Shown: positions 30,854 through 41,137 of the stretch, piece after piece
Position numbering within the stretch: position 1 is the first letter of the stretch
How the letters are laid out: every line of letters begins with the position of its first letter
Assembly: GCA_003216575.1 (NCBI GenBank)
Contig: QCIR01000001.1
Coordinates: 186,001-250,000 of the forward strand
Length of the DNA: 64,000 nucleotides
Direction of reading: 5' to 3'
DNA from: Prochlorococcus sp. AG-402-M23
GTDB lineage: Bacteria; Cyanobacteriota; Cyanobacteriia; PCC-6307; Cyanobiaceae
The notes under the pieces: generated by a model
What the model was told of the DNA's origin: nothing
The model's input: only the letters and a program-made list of their open reading frames with translations
Database searches by the model: none
Translations under genes and position numbers: made by a program

Positions 30854-31522
30854 ATGAAAGTAGCAATAACAGGCGCCTCTGGGAAAACAGGTTATCGGAT
30901 AGCAGAAGAAGCAATCGCAGCGGGATATCAAGTGAGATTAATAGTTAGATCACAATCAGATATCCCTGATTCAGTAAAAGGGTGTGAAAGATACGTATTG
31001 TCAGATACCAATGGAATCACACTTGACTACGCATTAAAAGGTTGTGACAGCCTAGTAATAGCTACAGGCGCCAGGCCATCAATTGATTTAACAGGACCAG
31101 CGAAAGTAGATTATTTAAATATTCAAAAACAAGTTGAAAGTTGTCATCGACAAGAACTTAAGCGGATTGTATTAGTTAGCTCCCTCTGTGCTGGCAAATT
31201 GATACACCCTCTGAATTTATTTGGTCTCATACTTATTTGGAAAAGGTTAGGCGAGAGATCACTACAAAAAAGTTCTCTAGATTGGACTATCATTCGTCCG
31301 GGAGGATTAAATGAACAGGAAACCAACCTAAAGAACCAGAATATTTTATTTTCTGGAGAAAAGACTCAAGAAGAAGGATCAATACCAAGAAGGCTTGTAG
31401 CAAAATGCTGTATTGAGGCTTTAAAAACAAAAGATTCACTCAGAAAAATTATCGAAATTACTAGTAGCGAAGAAAACCCCAAAACAAATATGAGTAAGTC
31501 AATAAAAAAGTTTAATATTTAA
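30854..31522 (+). CDS. NAD(P)-binding SDR/atypical epimerase family protein
   Basis: VAITGASGKTGYRIAEEAIAAGYQV; SLDWTIIRPGGL. Confidence 0.9.
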   Translation: MKVAITGASGKTGYRIAEEAIAAGYQVRLIVRSQSDIPDSVKGCERYVLSDTNGITLDYALKGCDSLVIATGARPSIDLTGPAKVDYLNIQKQVESCHRQELKRIVLVSSLCAGKLIHPLNLFGLILIWKRLGERSLQKSSLDWTIIRPGGLNEQETNLKNQNILFSGEKTQEEGSIPRRLVAKCCIEALKTKDSLRKIIEITSSEENPKTNMSKSIKKFNI

Positions 31523-31543
31523 CTATCGAAACCTAAATTCATC

Positions 31544-31747
31544 ATGAACACCAACGCTAAAATTGATGCGTTGCAGCTTATGCTTACTGATCTAAGAACA
31601 AGAAACGAATCAATAAGACATAAAGCTGCATTCAGGGGGTGCCAACCAGAATTTCAATCATTAGTTACGACACTGATTGAGCAGTTGGAGTCTCAATTAA
31701 ACGAAGAGAAACAAACACATAGAGAAAAGTTAAATTCCAATAGATAA
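31544..31747 (+). CDS. Hypothetical small protein
   Basis: 67 aa ORF. Confidence 0.55.
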   Translation: MNTNAKIDALQLMLTDLRTRNESIRHKAAFRGCQPEFQSLVTTLIEQLESQLNEEKQTHREKLNSNR

Positions 31748-31756
31748 AGAAAAATC

Positions 31757-32644
31757 TTAGCCTAATTCCAAACAGGCCAAACCATATACATCATTCATAG
31801 ACACAGGTGGTTGATACCCCCTATACATCCTGAAGGTTTCAGATTCTGACTTAAACCCTAGTTCTTTAAATAACTTAGAGGCGGACTTATTCAAGCCAGG
31901 AGAATCGATAATTATCAACCCAGGATGACTATCAATTAATTTCTTCAATAAAATTTTAAAAAGATTTGGAGTATCAGCCATTAACGGGCCAATCCTCCAT
32001 CCATCTCCGCTCTTTAAAAGACATGGCCTTATTCGACCAAAGCCGTGGCATCGTCCCTCTTTATCTATAACTGCTATTACCTTTCCAGCTGGATGATTTA
32101 GCCAATTCGAGAGAAAATGAGGTCTAGGTGTATTTTCTCTTTTTTCATCAAATTCTTCTACGGCATTTGATGGTATTGAAGACCCTTCAACAAAGCTGAA
32201 ATCAGATAAATCATTACTACTATAATTATCCTCAAGCAATTTCCCATTGCCTAACCACTGCCATCTCGTTGTCTTTGAAGAAATATTAAAACCCCACTTT
32301 GAATAATCAGAAAGTCTTTCAGGAGCAGCCTCTAATCCAACACAAGGTAAATCACTTAAATGAGCTAAAGCTTTTTTCCAAAGCTGTAATCCAAAACCTC
32401 TTCCCCTGAACTTTTCAATTACTATGAACAATCCAAGAAATCCGTAATTTTCATTATATCGAACACCTGCAATGCATCCGATAGGACTATTATTTAACCA
32501 ACCCACCCAAAGCCCCTGTTTATCTGTATTTTGATAAATTCGTAAATCACCTACACCTGGAGCAAACCCCTCTTTCCTAGATATTTCAGTAACGAAATCA
32601 ATATCATCATCGCCCAGAGGTTTTATCGATAAAAAATTATCCAT
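31757..32644 (-). CDS. GNAT-family N-acetyltransferase
   Basis: LFIVIEKFRGRGFGLQLWKKAL acetyl-CoA-binding motif. Confidence 0.88.
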   Translation of the reverse strand: MDNFLSIKPLGDDDIDFVTEISRKEGFAPGVGDLRIYQNTDKQGLWVGWLNNSPIGCIAGVRYNENYGFLGLFIVIEKFRGRGFGLQLWKKALAHLSDLPCVGLEAAPERLSDYSKWGFNISSKTTRWQWLGNGKLLEDNYSSNDLSDFSFVEGSSIPSNAVEEFDEKRENTPRPHFLSNWLNHPAGKVIAVIDKEGRCHGFGRIRPCLLKSGDGWRIGPLMADTPNLFKILLKKLIDSHPGLIIIDSPGLNKSASKLFKELGFKSESETFRMYRGYQPPVSMNDVYGLACLELG

Positions 32645-32856
32645 AATTTACAATTCTTTTATTAACAATAAATCTAATAAAATTAAAAACCATATCTATA
32701 AATATGAGCATAAAAAAACATTGAATATGATTATCAATAAAATTACAAAATTTAAAATAATCTAATAAGAATTACAATAAAAATAAGATGCTTAATAATT
32801 AAATATAAGTTTAAGAATATTATAAAATTTAGAAAAAATGGCTTAAAGATAAAAAA

Positions 32857-33468
32857 CTAAGAAATAAGTTTTCTTAAAGTACCATTATTATGTAGTTCAG
32901 CTAGCTCTGAATAACCACCAATAAATTCATTTTTTATAAATATCTGTGGAAAAGTATTAAAAGAAGTTCTATTACTAATTTTTTCAAAATCATTATCACT
33001 AGAAATTAAATGATAATTATATTTTACATGATATGAATTAAGAAGTTTAAGAGCTCTTTTCGACCAAGGGCAATCAGGTAAAACATAAATATCTACAATT
33101 GCAAAGCAATTATTTATATTTGGAATCGTCTGCTGCTTAATATTAGGAATCACACCAAGTAATATGTCTAATGATTTTAGAACAGTTGTGCCGAAGAGAA
33201 GGTGACCTCCAAATACATTACAATTCTCATCAGATACACTAATATGAAGGTGAGAACTTTTTGATGTTAAATAACCAGTTAAAGTAATTATCTCTAATTT
33301 CTTATCAAGATTTATAGGCTTTTCATTTATAGGACATCTAAATGAAACCTTTGAAAGATCACCAACAGCACTTAATAAAAATGATGTTGAATTCGTATTT
33401 ATCTGCAACTCTTGTAATGAATTTAATACATCAGCTCCAGAAGATAATTTAAAAAATGAACTTTCCAT
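32857..33468 (-). CDS. PPC/DUF296 domain fused to glutaredoxin domain
   Basis: LTGYLTSKSSHLHISVSDENCNVFGGHLLFGTTV (PPC) then IYVLPDCPWSKRALKLLN...FNTFPQIFIKNEFIGGYSEL (glutaredoxin). Confidence 0.85.
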   Translation of the reverse strand: MESSFFKLSSGADVLNSLQELQINTNSTSFLLSAVGDLSKVSFRCPINEKPINLDKKLEIITLTGYLTSKSSHLHISVSDENCNVFGGHLLFGTTVLKSLDILLGVIPNIKQQTIPNINNCFAIVDIYVLPDCPWSKRALKLLNSYHVKYNYHLISSDNDFEKISNRTSFNTFPQIFIKNEFIGGYSELAELHNNGTLRKLIS

Positions 33469-33496
33469 TCTATAAAATTGTATTAGGATTTAAAAC

Positions 33497-33589
33497 TTAT
33501 TCTTGATCTAATTTCTTTATGATTAAAGCCATTGCTGCTAAAGATAAGAAAAAGATAAGAATAAGAAAGATTGTCATGGTTTGACTCAT
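33497..33589 (-). CDS. 30-aa single-TM ORF
   Basis: MSQTMTIFLILIFFLSLAAMALIIKKLDQE*. Confidence 0.45.
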   Translation of the reverse strand: MSQTMTIFLILIFFLSLAAMALIIKKLDQE

Positions 33590-33675
33590 TTAGTACTTAG
33601 TATAATATAATATGTTCAGATTTCTTTATGATTAAGAATTTTTAACCATATTATTCATATTAAATCTGAAATAAA

Positions 33676-34245
33676 ATGAAAAAGCTAATTATTTTAAGAA
33701 GATTAATTACTTGGTCAAATATTATAAATGGATTAACAATTTCAAGAATAGTACTTGGACTTCCAGTTATTTTTGCACTTGAAAATGGTAATAACGATAT
33801 TTTTATTTTGTTATTAATAATAGGTGGACTTACTGATTTCCTTGACGGCTACTTAGCAAGAAAATATAATCACGAATCAGTTCTTGGGGCAAAATTAGAT
33901 CCTTTAGCAGATAAAATACTTTTAATTGGTCCTATGATTTGGTTGGTACATGAAACTTTAGTGCCCCTATGGGCCGTATGGTTAATAATATCTAGAGAGC
34001 TTTTAATAACTAGTTGGCGATCTAGCAAGAATACAGGTGGGCCAGCTTCAATTCAGGGAAAATTTAAAACAACATTACAATTTACAAGTATAACTCTATT
34101 ATTATGGCCTAAAAATTGGGGTGGCATTTATACAATTTATCTAATCAATAAAGTAGGATATATATCATTCTGGATATGCTTATTACTGACTTTTAGTTCA
34201 GCGATACAATATATATTCAATCAAAAAGAGACTCGTCTGAATTAA
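33676..34245 (+). CDS. pgsA: CDP-diacylglycerol-glycerol-3-phosphate 3-phosphatidyltransferase
   Basis: CDP-alcohol phosphotransferase motif DFLDGYLARKYNHESVLGAKLDPLADK. Confidence 0.93.
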   Translation: MKKLIILRRLITWSNIINGLTISRIVLGLPVIFALENGNNDIFILLLIIGGLTDFLDGYLARKYNHESVLGAKLDPLADKILLIGPMIWLVHETLVPLWAVWLIISRELLITSWRSSKNTGGPASIQGKFKTTLQFTSITLLLWPKNWGGIYTIYLINKVGYISFWICLLLTFSSAIQYIFNQKETRLN

Positions 34246-35134
34246 AATCAACTTCGTCATGATTATCTAATAGGTAGTCATTTTTATAGCTGTCAATTAG
34301 ACCATTTAACAAATCATATTTTGGCTCCCAAGCTAAATCTGTTTTTATTTTAGAAATATCAGTAAAAAAATTATTTAACCTCAAAGGAAAAACCTTTCTG
34401 GCTTTAGGGTCAAGTTTTGAGGGGTCAAATGAACGTAAATTAAAATCAGATACCTTTTTACCTGTAGCTAAAATTGCGGTTTCAATTAACCCTTTAAAAG
34501 TTACGGCCTTATTTCCCGAACAATTATAGATTTGATTTGTAGCTTTATCTGTTTCAAGAGATTTTGAGATCGCCTCCGCCAAATCAGAAACGTGACCTAA
34601 TTGCGTAATAGCTTGACCATCAAGAGGTATAGGAATAGATCGGCCATGAGTAATCCGATCAAAAAACCATTTTTCTATAGGATTATAGTTTCCTGGTCCA
34701 TAAATATATGTAGGACGAAAACTAGTAAAAGGAATACCTTTAGCTTTCAACCAAGATTCTGTTTTTGCTTTACCTATATGACGGCTTTGAACATCTATTG
34801 GAGATTCTTCTCCAACTGGGAATAATTGTGTGTTGTCATATACGCCTGCAGAGCTTATATAAATAAATCTAAAACCTGGGAGGCCAGAAAATTCAAGAAG
34901 TCTCTGAGTATCTTCCAATTTCCTTCCAGAACTATCAACGATAAGATCAAAGGAAAAATCTGATAATTTCTTTAGGTCCTCATCATTAGACCGGTCCCCC
35001 TTTAAGTGAGTTACGTTTTTTGGTACAGGTAATTTTCCGCGTGTAAAAACAAATATTTCATGATCTTTTGAAAGCAATCTAGATACAATAGCTTTTCCTA
35101 CAAACCTTGTTCCACCAAAAAAAAGAACTTTCAA
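34217..35134 (-). CDS. NAD-dependent epimerase/dehydratase (CSP41-like)
   Basis: MKVLFFGGTRFVGKAIVSRLL; RPTYIYGPGNYNPIEKWFFDR. Confidence 0.88.
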   Translation of the reverse strand: MKVLFFGGTRFVGKAIVSRLLSKDHEIFVFTRGKLPVPKNVTHLKGDRSNDEDLKKLSDFSFDLIVDSSGRKLEDTQRLLEFSGLPGFRFIYISSAGVYDNTQLFPVGEESPIDVQSRHIGKAKTESWLKAKGIPFTSFRPTYIYGPGNYNPIEKWFFDRITHGRSIPIPLDGQAITQLGHVSDLAEAISKSLETDKATNQIYNCSGNKAVTFKGLIETAILATGKKVSDFNLRSFDPSKLDPKARKVFPLRLNNFFTDISKIKTDLAWEPKYDLLNGLIDSYKNDYLLDNHDEVDFNSDESLFD

Positions 35135-35224
35135 GATCCTTTATTAAAAAAGATATATTAAAGCCTACAGATAGTCTCACACTGCATCACAAATGATGTT
35201 AGATGAATAGTAATAATTATTTTC

Positions 35225-35998
35225 TTGATGAAAATCATACCTGCAATAGATCTATTGAATGGAAAATGTGTTCGACTACATCAAGGTAATTACAATGAGA
35301 TCACAAAGTTCAATAGTGACCCTGTTAGACAAGCTCAAACCTGGGAAAAGCAAGGAGCCAAACGACTACACCTGGTAGATCTTGATGGAGCAAAGATCGG
35401 GGAGCCTATAAATGATCAAACAATAAAAGAGATAAAGAAATCTATTAACATACCTATTCAACTTGGAGGTGGAATTAGGAACGTAAATCGTGCGAAAGAA
35501 TTATTCGATCTTGGAATAGATAGGATTATCTTAGGGACAATAGCTATAGAGAAGCCAGAAATAGTTAAAACTCTTTCTGAAGAATATCCAAAAAGAGTTG
35601 CCGTAAGTATAGATGCTAAAGAAGGAATGGTAGCTACTCGTGGATGGTTAAAACAAAGCGAAATAACTTCTCTAGAATTAGCTAAACGACTCAACGATCT
35701 TGAATTAGCCGCAATAATATCTACTGATATTTCAACTGATGGGACACTAAAAGGACCAAATGTTCATGCCTTGAGAGAGATCGCTGAAACAAGTATTAAC
35801 CCAGTGATTGCCTCAGGGGGGATAGGCTCAACTGCTGATTTGATTTCCTTAGCATCTATCGAGCATAAAGGCATTGAAGCAATCATCGTAGGAAGGGCCC
35901 TGTATGACGGGTCAATAGATCTAAAAGAAGCATTAATAACACTAAAAAATCTTAATATCCAAGATTCATTGAATGATAAAGATAATTTTGTTGTCTAA
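35225..35998 (+). CDS. hisA: Phosphoribosylformimino-5-aminoimidazole carboxamide ribotide isomerase
   Basis: IPAIDLLNGKCVRLHQGNY; IQLGGGIRN; IVGRALYDG. Confidence 0.97.
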   Translation: MMKIIPAIDLLNGKCVRLHQGNYNEITKFNSDPVRQAQTWEKQGAKRLHLVDLDGAKIGEPINDQTIKEIKKSINIPIQLGGGIRNVNRAKELFDLGIDRIILGTIAIEKPEIVKTLSEEYPKRVAVSIDAKEGMVATRGWLKQSEITSLELAKRLNDLELAAIISTDISTDGTLKGPNVHALREIAETSINPVIASGGIGSTADLISLASIEHKGIEAIIVGRALYDGSIDLKEALITLKNLNIQDSLNDKDNFVV

Positions 35999-36097
35999 AA
36001 CTTAATGGAAAGAAAATAACCTTGTGAATATATTGACTAGGACTGGAAGAATTTTTAAATCAAGTTATCTTGGAATAGATAGCTACATCACTTCAAC

Positions 36098-37729
36098 TTG
36101 ATCGAAGAAAGAGCAAAACAAATTTTAATGATAGCCCCCTCTCTTTTAGGCGAGTCATTAGCTTTGCAACTAACATCACAAGATAATAATTTAGAAATAA
36201 TTCTAGATAGAAAGAATATAATTGGTTTACCTAAACTAATTATTTTTTGCCTTGAAGATATAGAATTTTCAAACGCGATTGAACTAGAGATACAAAGATT
36301 AAAAGAAAAATGGGACAAAACTCCTATTTTAATTGTGATACCAAAAAGCATTAAATTATCTTCTACAGTTTTAATGACTTTTGGCTGTGAAGGAGTAATT
36401 CAAGATCCGACAATTGAGCTTTTAAAAGATGCGATTAATACTTTACTTGGGGGAGGAAGAGTATTTAAAATTAATAACGAAACGAATCACAATTCCAATT
36501 CGATTAATAATTCATATGGATTAGGACATTGGTTATTAACTAGTGGTTTATCACAAATAAATAAAGATCTAAATACGATAGAATATATGATAGAAAAGAA
36601 AACTGTAAGTATATTTTATCTTTTCGTCTTAATTGGTAGAAGAAGAGAACTATTGACAGCAAAGAAATTGATTCTATGGCTATGGGGACCTCTAGAGGTA
36701 TTAATAGATTCTCCAAAAAAGAATATTCGCGAAGACAATAGAAATATTATTAAAAAATATAGCACTGATATAACAATAATGAGCTCATCTAGTTTAGAAG
36801 TTTGGAAAGCAATTTACAATAGAGTTAATGAAAGACTTAAAGAGGATCTTAGAAATTCTACCGATGAACTCTCTGCTCTATTTTCTTTAAATGTTATCAA
36901 AAGAAATAATCTCTTAAGAACTCTTTTAAATGAATTTTCAATTGTTATAAACAAACTTGATTCACAAAAAAACCAGGCTAATGGATTCGAACATAATTTA
37001 CTATCAATTACTCCAGAATTACGCGCAAACACATTACGAAATTTCATAGATTCATATGATCGTTTACAAAAAAATGGAGTTGATGTTTATATTTCTGATT
37101 TCTTAGTACAGAATTCACAACTTAATGTCCTGGATGAAGAGCTCCCTCCAATTAATTTAATAATAGATCCAATATTAAACGATAAGCCAATACTTATTGA
37201 TGGAAAATATTTATCAATAGAAGACCCTAGATCTTTTTTTCAAATAGAAATGCTTATTCTAAATTGGATATTTAGAAATGCTGAATTAGTTAGTGAAGAA
37301 ATAATATCATCTTGCTCTGAATGGCCGGAATTAAGGAAATACTTCCTAAATAAAGAATTAATTTCAACAAGAGAGTTAGAACGTAAAAGGAATCACATTA
37401 ATACAAATAATCAATTGCAAAACTTATTTAGAAAGCCGGTTAGATTATATGAAAGTAAAAGATTGTATTATACAGTAAGAAATAATATAATAGAAAAGAT
37501 TATCATTCTAGAGCCTAGAGATGAAGAGTTGAAAAGATTAGACTGGGCTCAGAAACAAATAGCATTTATTATAGAATTAAGAGATGCTCTAGCACCACAA
37601 GTGCAAGCAATAATTCAATACTTAGGTGATTTTATAGTTTTAATACTTACAAAAGTAGTTGGCAGATCAATAGGTTTAATTGGAAGAGGTATCGCTCAAG
37701 GCATGGGTAAAAACTTATCTAAGGGATAA
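36098..37729 (+). CDS. DUF3685 / Ycf55-like protein
   Basis: 543 aa with TTG start; family recognition only. Confidence 0.7.
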   Translation: MIEERAKQILMIAPSLLGESLALQLTSQDNNLEIILDRKNIIGLPKLIIFCLEDIEFSNAIELEIQRLKEKWDKTPILIVIPKSIKLSSTVLMTFGCEGVIQDPTIELLKDAINTLLGGGRVFKINNETNHNSNSINNSYGLGHWLLTSGLSQINKDLNTIEYMIEKKTVSIFYLFVLIGRRRELLTAKKLILWLWGPLEVLIDSPKKNIREDNRNIIKKYSTDITIMSSSSLEVWKAIYNRVNERLKEDLRNSTDELSALFSLNVIKRNNLLRTLLNEFSIVINKLDSQKNQANGFEHNLLSITPELRANTLRNFIDSYDRLQKNGVDVYISDFLVQNSQLNVLDEELPPINLIIDPILNDKPILIDGKYLSIEDPRSFFQIEMLILNWIFRNAELVSEEIISSCSEWPELRKYFLNKELISTRELERKRNHINTNNQLQNLFRKPVRLYESKRLYYTVRNNIIEKIIILEPRDEELKRLDWAQKQIAFIIELRDALAPQVQAIIQYLGDFIVLILTKVVGRSIGLIGRGIAQGMGKNLSKG

Positions 37730-37800
37730 TAATTCATTTATTAAAATATATAGCTAGATTAGCTTTAAGACTTTAGAATTAAAAAAATCAGCCTTTTGCT

Positions 37801-38358
37801 TTGATCTTATTTAGAATATTATCTTCACTACTAATACTTTTTATTCTATCCGTTAATCCAGTTTACTCTGATAGAGATACTGATAGTTATGATGGAAATA
37901 TATTTCCAATCTATGCTGGGAATGGTTCATTAGTTCCTCCACCTAGCACATTAACAGAATCGTTAAAGAACGAAAGAACTAGTGTTTTGGTTTTCTATCT
38001 AGATGATAGTTCTACTAGTAAAAAATTTGCTCCAGTAGTTTCAGGCATCAAGTTATTGTGGAGTTCATCTGTTGATCTAATTCCTCTTTCAATTGACGAA
38101 TTAGACAATGATGACAAAAAAACTTTCACCGATCCTGGTTATTATTGGCATGGGAAAATACCTCAAGTAGTAATTATAGATGGCAAGGGTAATGTTCTCC
38201 TAGACAAAGAAGGTCAGGTGTCATTTGACGAAATCAATAATGCAATTAGCGAAGGGACAGGGTTGAAGAAACCGGAATTTAACTTAACTGTTAAAAGCTT
38301 TAATGAATATAATAGTGAACCCTCAAAAGATGGATATAATCGACCTAGAGGAACCTAA
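37801..38358 (+). CDS. Thioredoxin-fold, signal-peptide-bearing thylakoid/lumenal protein
   Basis: N-terminal hydrophobic signal; TSVLVFYLDDSSTSKKFAPVVSGI, HGKIPQVVIIDGKG. Confidence 0.7.
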   Translation: MILFRILSSLLILFILSVNPVYSDRDTDSYDGNIFPIYAGNGSLVPPPSTLTESLKNERTSVLVFYLDDSSTSKKFAPVVSGIKLLWSSSVDLIPLSIDELDNDDKKTFTDPGYYWHGKIPQVVIIDGKGNVLLDKEGQVSFDEINNAISEGTGLKKPEFNLTVKSFNEYNSEPSKDGYNRPRGT

Positions 38359-39580
38359 AAATGTTAGCAAAAATAATAAAAATATTAAATTATTTCTTAA
38401 GCTAATCGCACTATATATGTTATTAGGCATTCTTATCGTTTCAATAGTCGCTTGTTTACTTATTGAACTAAATCAACATTTTATAATTGATTCTCCATTA
38501 ATATTAAAGCCTAGAAAATTTAAAAAAATCATCTCAGGCAATAAGCAAAAATATATTGCTTGGGTTGAAATTATAAATAAGCATAAAAGAATGGAAGTTA
38601 TGATTCCATTTTTCACAGTAACTCCTAAATTAATTGGAATAGCTAAAAATGATTTACTAAGCATTCATACAAAAATTAAACCACTTCACCCTGACGAAGA
38701 AGAATCGAAAAATGATTATTGGTCTGCGTATATTGTAAAAAGCAAGAAATCGACATTTGTCATGATTGAAGTTGAATATGAAATTAAACATTCCGTAAAT
38801 AACGAGAACAACTGTTTATGGTTAGATATTGAATGGGGTAATTATGGACCATTTGGATCTTTCACAAGATTTAATGGTTTCGTTTTACCTAATTATTCAA
38901 ATGAAACGCTAAAGAAATCTTCTAATAACAATTTAGTTGAGCCAATTAAAACTCATATTCTTGGTACGTTAGATGACCCAATTAATATATTAAGATCGTA
39001 TATGCCCAAGGATTGCTTAACTACAGATATTCTTACTATTGGTGAATCACCTCTAGCAATTATGCAAGGTAAATATATAGATCATAGAAGCATAAAGGTA
39101 AGTCTAGTAGCAAGATTACTTTGCAAAGGATTTCATCCCACTAGTAGTTTGGCGACTGCTTGTGGGATGCAAACACTAATAAATATTTCTAGTCCGACAC
39201 GTGTGATACTTTCATGGTTAGTAGGTGGGATTTGTAAAATTTTTAATGTTAAAGGAATGTTTTATCGCTTAGCAGGAGAACAAGCAAGGTTGATTGATGA
39301 TATTACTGGTACGACACCTCCTTATGACAAAAGTATAGTTTTAGGGCCTCAAGATTCTAATTCCTTTTGTATTAAAGCCTCAAAAGAATTAAAAATAAAT
39401 GTGGCTGTTGTAGATGTAAATGACCTAGGTAAAGTTAAAATACTATCAACAAATAATATTAATAATACTGAACTAATTAAACGGGCATTAACCTCAAATC
39501 CAGCTGGTAACTCCAACCAACACACACCACTTGTACTAATCAGACGAGATAAATTAATTGCGAACTCACGTGGTAGGTAA
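38333..39580 (+). CDS. F420-0:gamma-glutamyl ligase (CofE)-like membrane-anchored protein
   Basis: IGESPLAIMQGKYID; GGICKIFNVKGMFYRLAGEQARLIDDITGTTPPYDKSIVLGP; N-terminal TM; ATG ~38333 (MDIIDLEEP) overlaps previous gene. Confidence 0.8.
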   Translation, partial: DIIDLEEPKNVSKNNKNIKLFLKLIALYMLLGILIVSIVACLLIELNQHFIIDSPLILKPRKFKKIISGNKQKYIAWVEIINKHKRMEVMIPFFTVTPKLIGIAKNDLLSIHTKIKPLHPDEEESKNDYWSAYIVKSKKSTFVMIEVEYEIKHSVNNENNCLWLDIEWGNYGPFGSFTRFNGFVLPNYSNETLKKSSNNNLVEPIKTHILGTLDDPINILRSYMPKDCLTTDILTIGESPLAIMQGKYIDHRSIKVSLVARLLCKGFHPTSSLATACGMQTLINISSPTRVILSWLVGGICKIFNVKGMFYRLAGEQARLIDDITGTTPPYDKSIVLGPQDSNSFCIKASKELKINVAVVDVNDLGKVKILSTNNINNTELIKRALTSNPAGNSNQHTPLVLIRRDKLIANSRGR

Positions 39581-39600
39581 AAATATAATAAACTAAAAAA

Positions 39601-40638
39601 ATGCTAACAGATGAAGCTTTACCATCGGATTTAATAATCGAGCCACTTATGCTCAAGCATTTATCAATGCTTAGATTAAACAATAATCCTAAATACCTTG
39701 GTATTTTTCAAATACTGTTGTGCAAAAAGTGGTTTTCTTCTTTAGAGTCAAATCTAACAAATATTATTCCTACCCGTAACTCAACATGTTTTGTAGCCAT
39801 AGAAAGAAATAACATAATTGCATATCTTTTAGCCACACCAATAAATAGAAGAGGTTCTTGCTGGTCAATAACAGAACCATTTTTCATAGGAGAATCAATA
39901 TCATATAGTCGCTATAATTTATTACAAAATTTACTACGAAAAGTTCTACATGAAAGCAATATTAATGCTCATAGTTTTTTAATCTCCATAAATACAAGTG
40001 ACAATCAAAATTTATCTATTGTAAGACAATCTGGGTTTCAACCCCTTAGAATAATAAAGTATTGGAAAAAAAAAGAAGATTTCAAATATTTAAAGAGTGA
40101 TTATAAAAATAATTTCATCTGGGAAAAACTTAATGAAGAAAATAGCCAACTAATTTGGAGATTTGAACAAGCCAGAGAGTCAATTAATGTTCGTTCAATT
40201 TTTGATAGGCAATGGCTTGATATCTATGAAAAAAGGAATATGTTAAGTGGTGTCATTAAGTGTCAAGAAAATAATATTTTAGCAGGTTTGATACCATCTA
40301 TTTGTCCACAATATAATTACTCTCTAGAAATAATAAGAGGATTAGCATGGGATGAAAGACTTAGCCAATCTCTTCCTCAAAGAATTAATAATATAAAACC
40401 TGGGAACAATAAGCTGTATATAGAAACAACAAGTGAAGACAACAAGTTGAATGAAATCTTATCTAACAGTAATTGGGAAATAAACGAAGAGAGAGTTCTT
40501 CTAGGAAGAAGTATATGGAAAAGACAAAATGGAAATAAATTTAAATCAATAGAAACTGAGCTTTTAAATAACCTTGTTGGAAATTTACAACAACAACCTG
40601 AATTACCCTCTACTTTTCATATTGATAAAAATATATGA
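39601..40638 (+). CDS. GNAT-like protein
   Basis: 345 aa; [19 protein letters not shown]...[22 protein letters not shown]. Confidence 0.7.
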   Translation: MLTDEALPSDLIIEPLMLKHLSMLRLNNNPKYLGIFQILLCKKWFSSLESNLTNIIPTRNSTCFVAIERNNIIAYLLATPINRRGSCWSITEPFFIGESISYSRYNLLQNLLRKVLHESNINAHSFLISINTSDNQNLSIVRQSGFQPLRIIKYWKKKEDFKYLKSDYKNNFIWEKLNEENSQLIWRFEQARESINVRSIFDRQWLDIYEKRNMLSGVIKCQENNILAGLIPSICPQYNYSLEIIRGLAWDERLSQSLPQRINNIKPGNNKLYIETTSEDNKLNEILSNSNWEINEERVLLGRSIWKRQNGNKFKSIETELLNNLVGNLQQQPELPSTFHIDKNI

Positions 40639-41069
40639 TTCAGCCAAAACCTTGCTCAGTTTTAAGTCTTGACATTGGGAACAAAAGGATAGGTATTGCA
40701 GGTTGTGATCCACTTGGGATATCAATAATTCATCTCCCTGCAATTTTCAGAAAAAGCTTTAAAGAAGATCTACAAGAATTCCACAAGATCTGCTCTAACA
40801 GAAAAATTGAGGGACTAGTTATTGGAAATCCTCTTGATATGAACGGGGAAGAAACTAATCAATCTATTAGATGTAAAAAATATGGATTAAAATTAGCAAA
40901 ATGTTTAAACCTCCCTCTGGTTTTTATCAATGAGCATTGTTCAACAGTCGAAGCTAAAGAAAAATTCTCTTTAAAAATTGACAAGACTGGAAAAATTGAT
41001 AGTGCAGCTGCCGCTATACTTTTACAACAATGGCTTATCGAGGGACCTAATCTGGATGACTCCGTTTAA
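40635..41069 (+). CDS. ruvX: Holliday junction resolvase-like, YqgF/RuvX
   Basis: [43 protein letters not shown]. Confidence 0.93.
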   Translation: MIQPKPCSVLSLDIGNKRIGIAGCDPLGISIIHLPAIFRKSFKEDLQEFHKICSNRKIEGLVIGNPLDMNGEETNQSIRCKKYGLKLAKCLNLPLVFINEHCSTVEAKEKFSLKIDKTGKIDSAAAAILLQQWLIEGPNLDDSV

Positions 41070-41137
41070 ATTTTGAATATGATGAATAAACAGGCTCAAA
41101 ACAAAATCAGATACTGACTAATAAAACTCACTCACCT

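Noticed and set aside
32645-32856. Very AT-rich 212-bp intergenic region
   Set aside because: No stable structure, repeat or ORF I could support
34217-34245. 29-nt convergent overlap of pgsA and the CSP41-like gene
   Set aside because: Common in compact genomes; both reading frames well supported
36088-36351. 87-aa minus-strand ORF (and 36814..37047)
   Set aside because: Antisense to the DUF3685 gene
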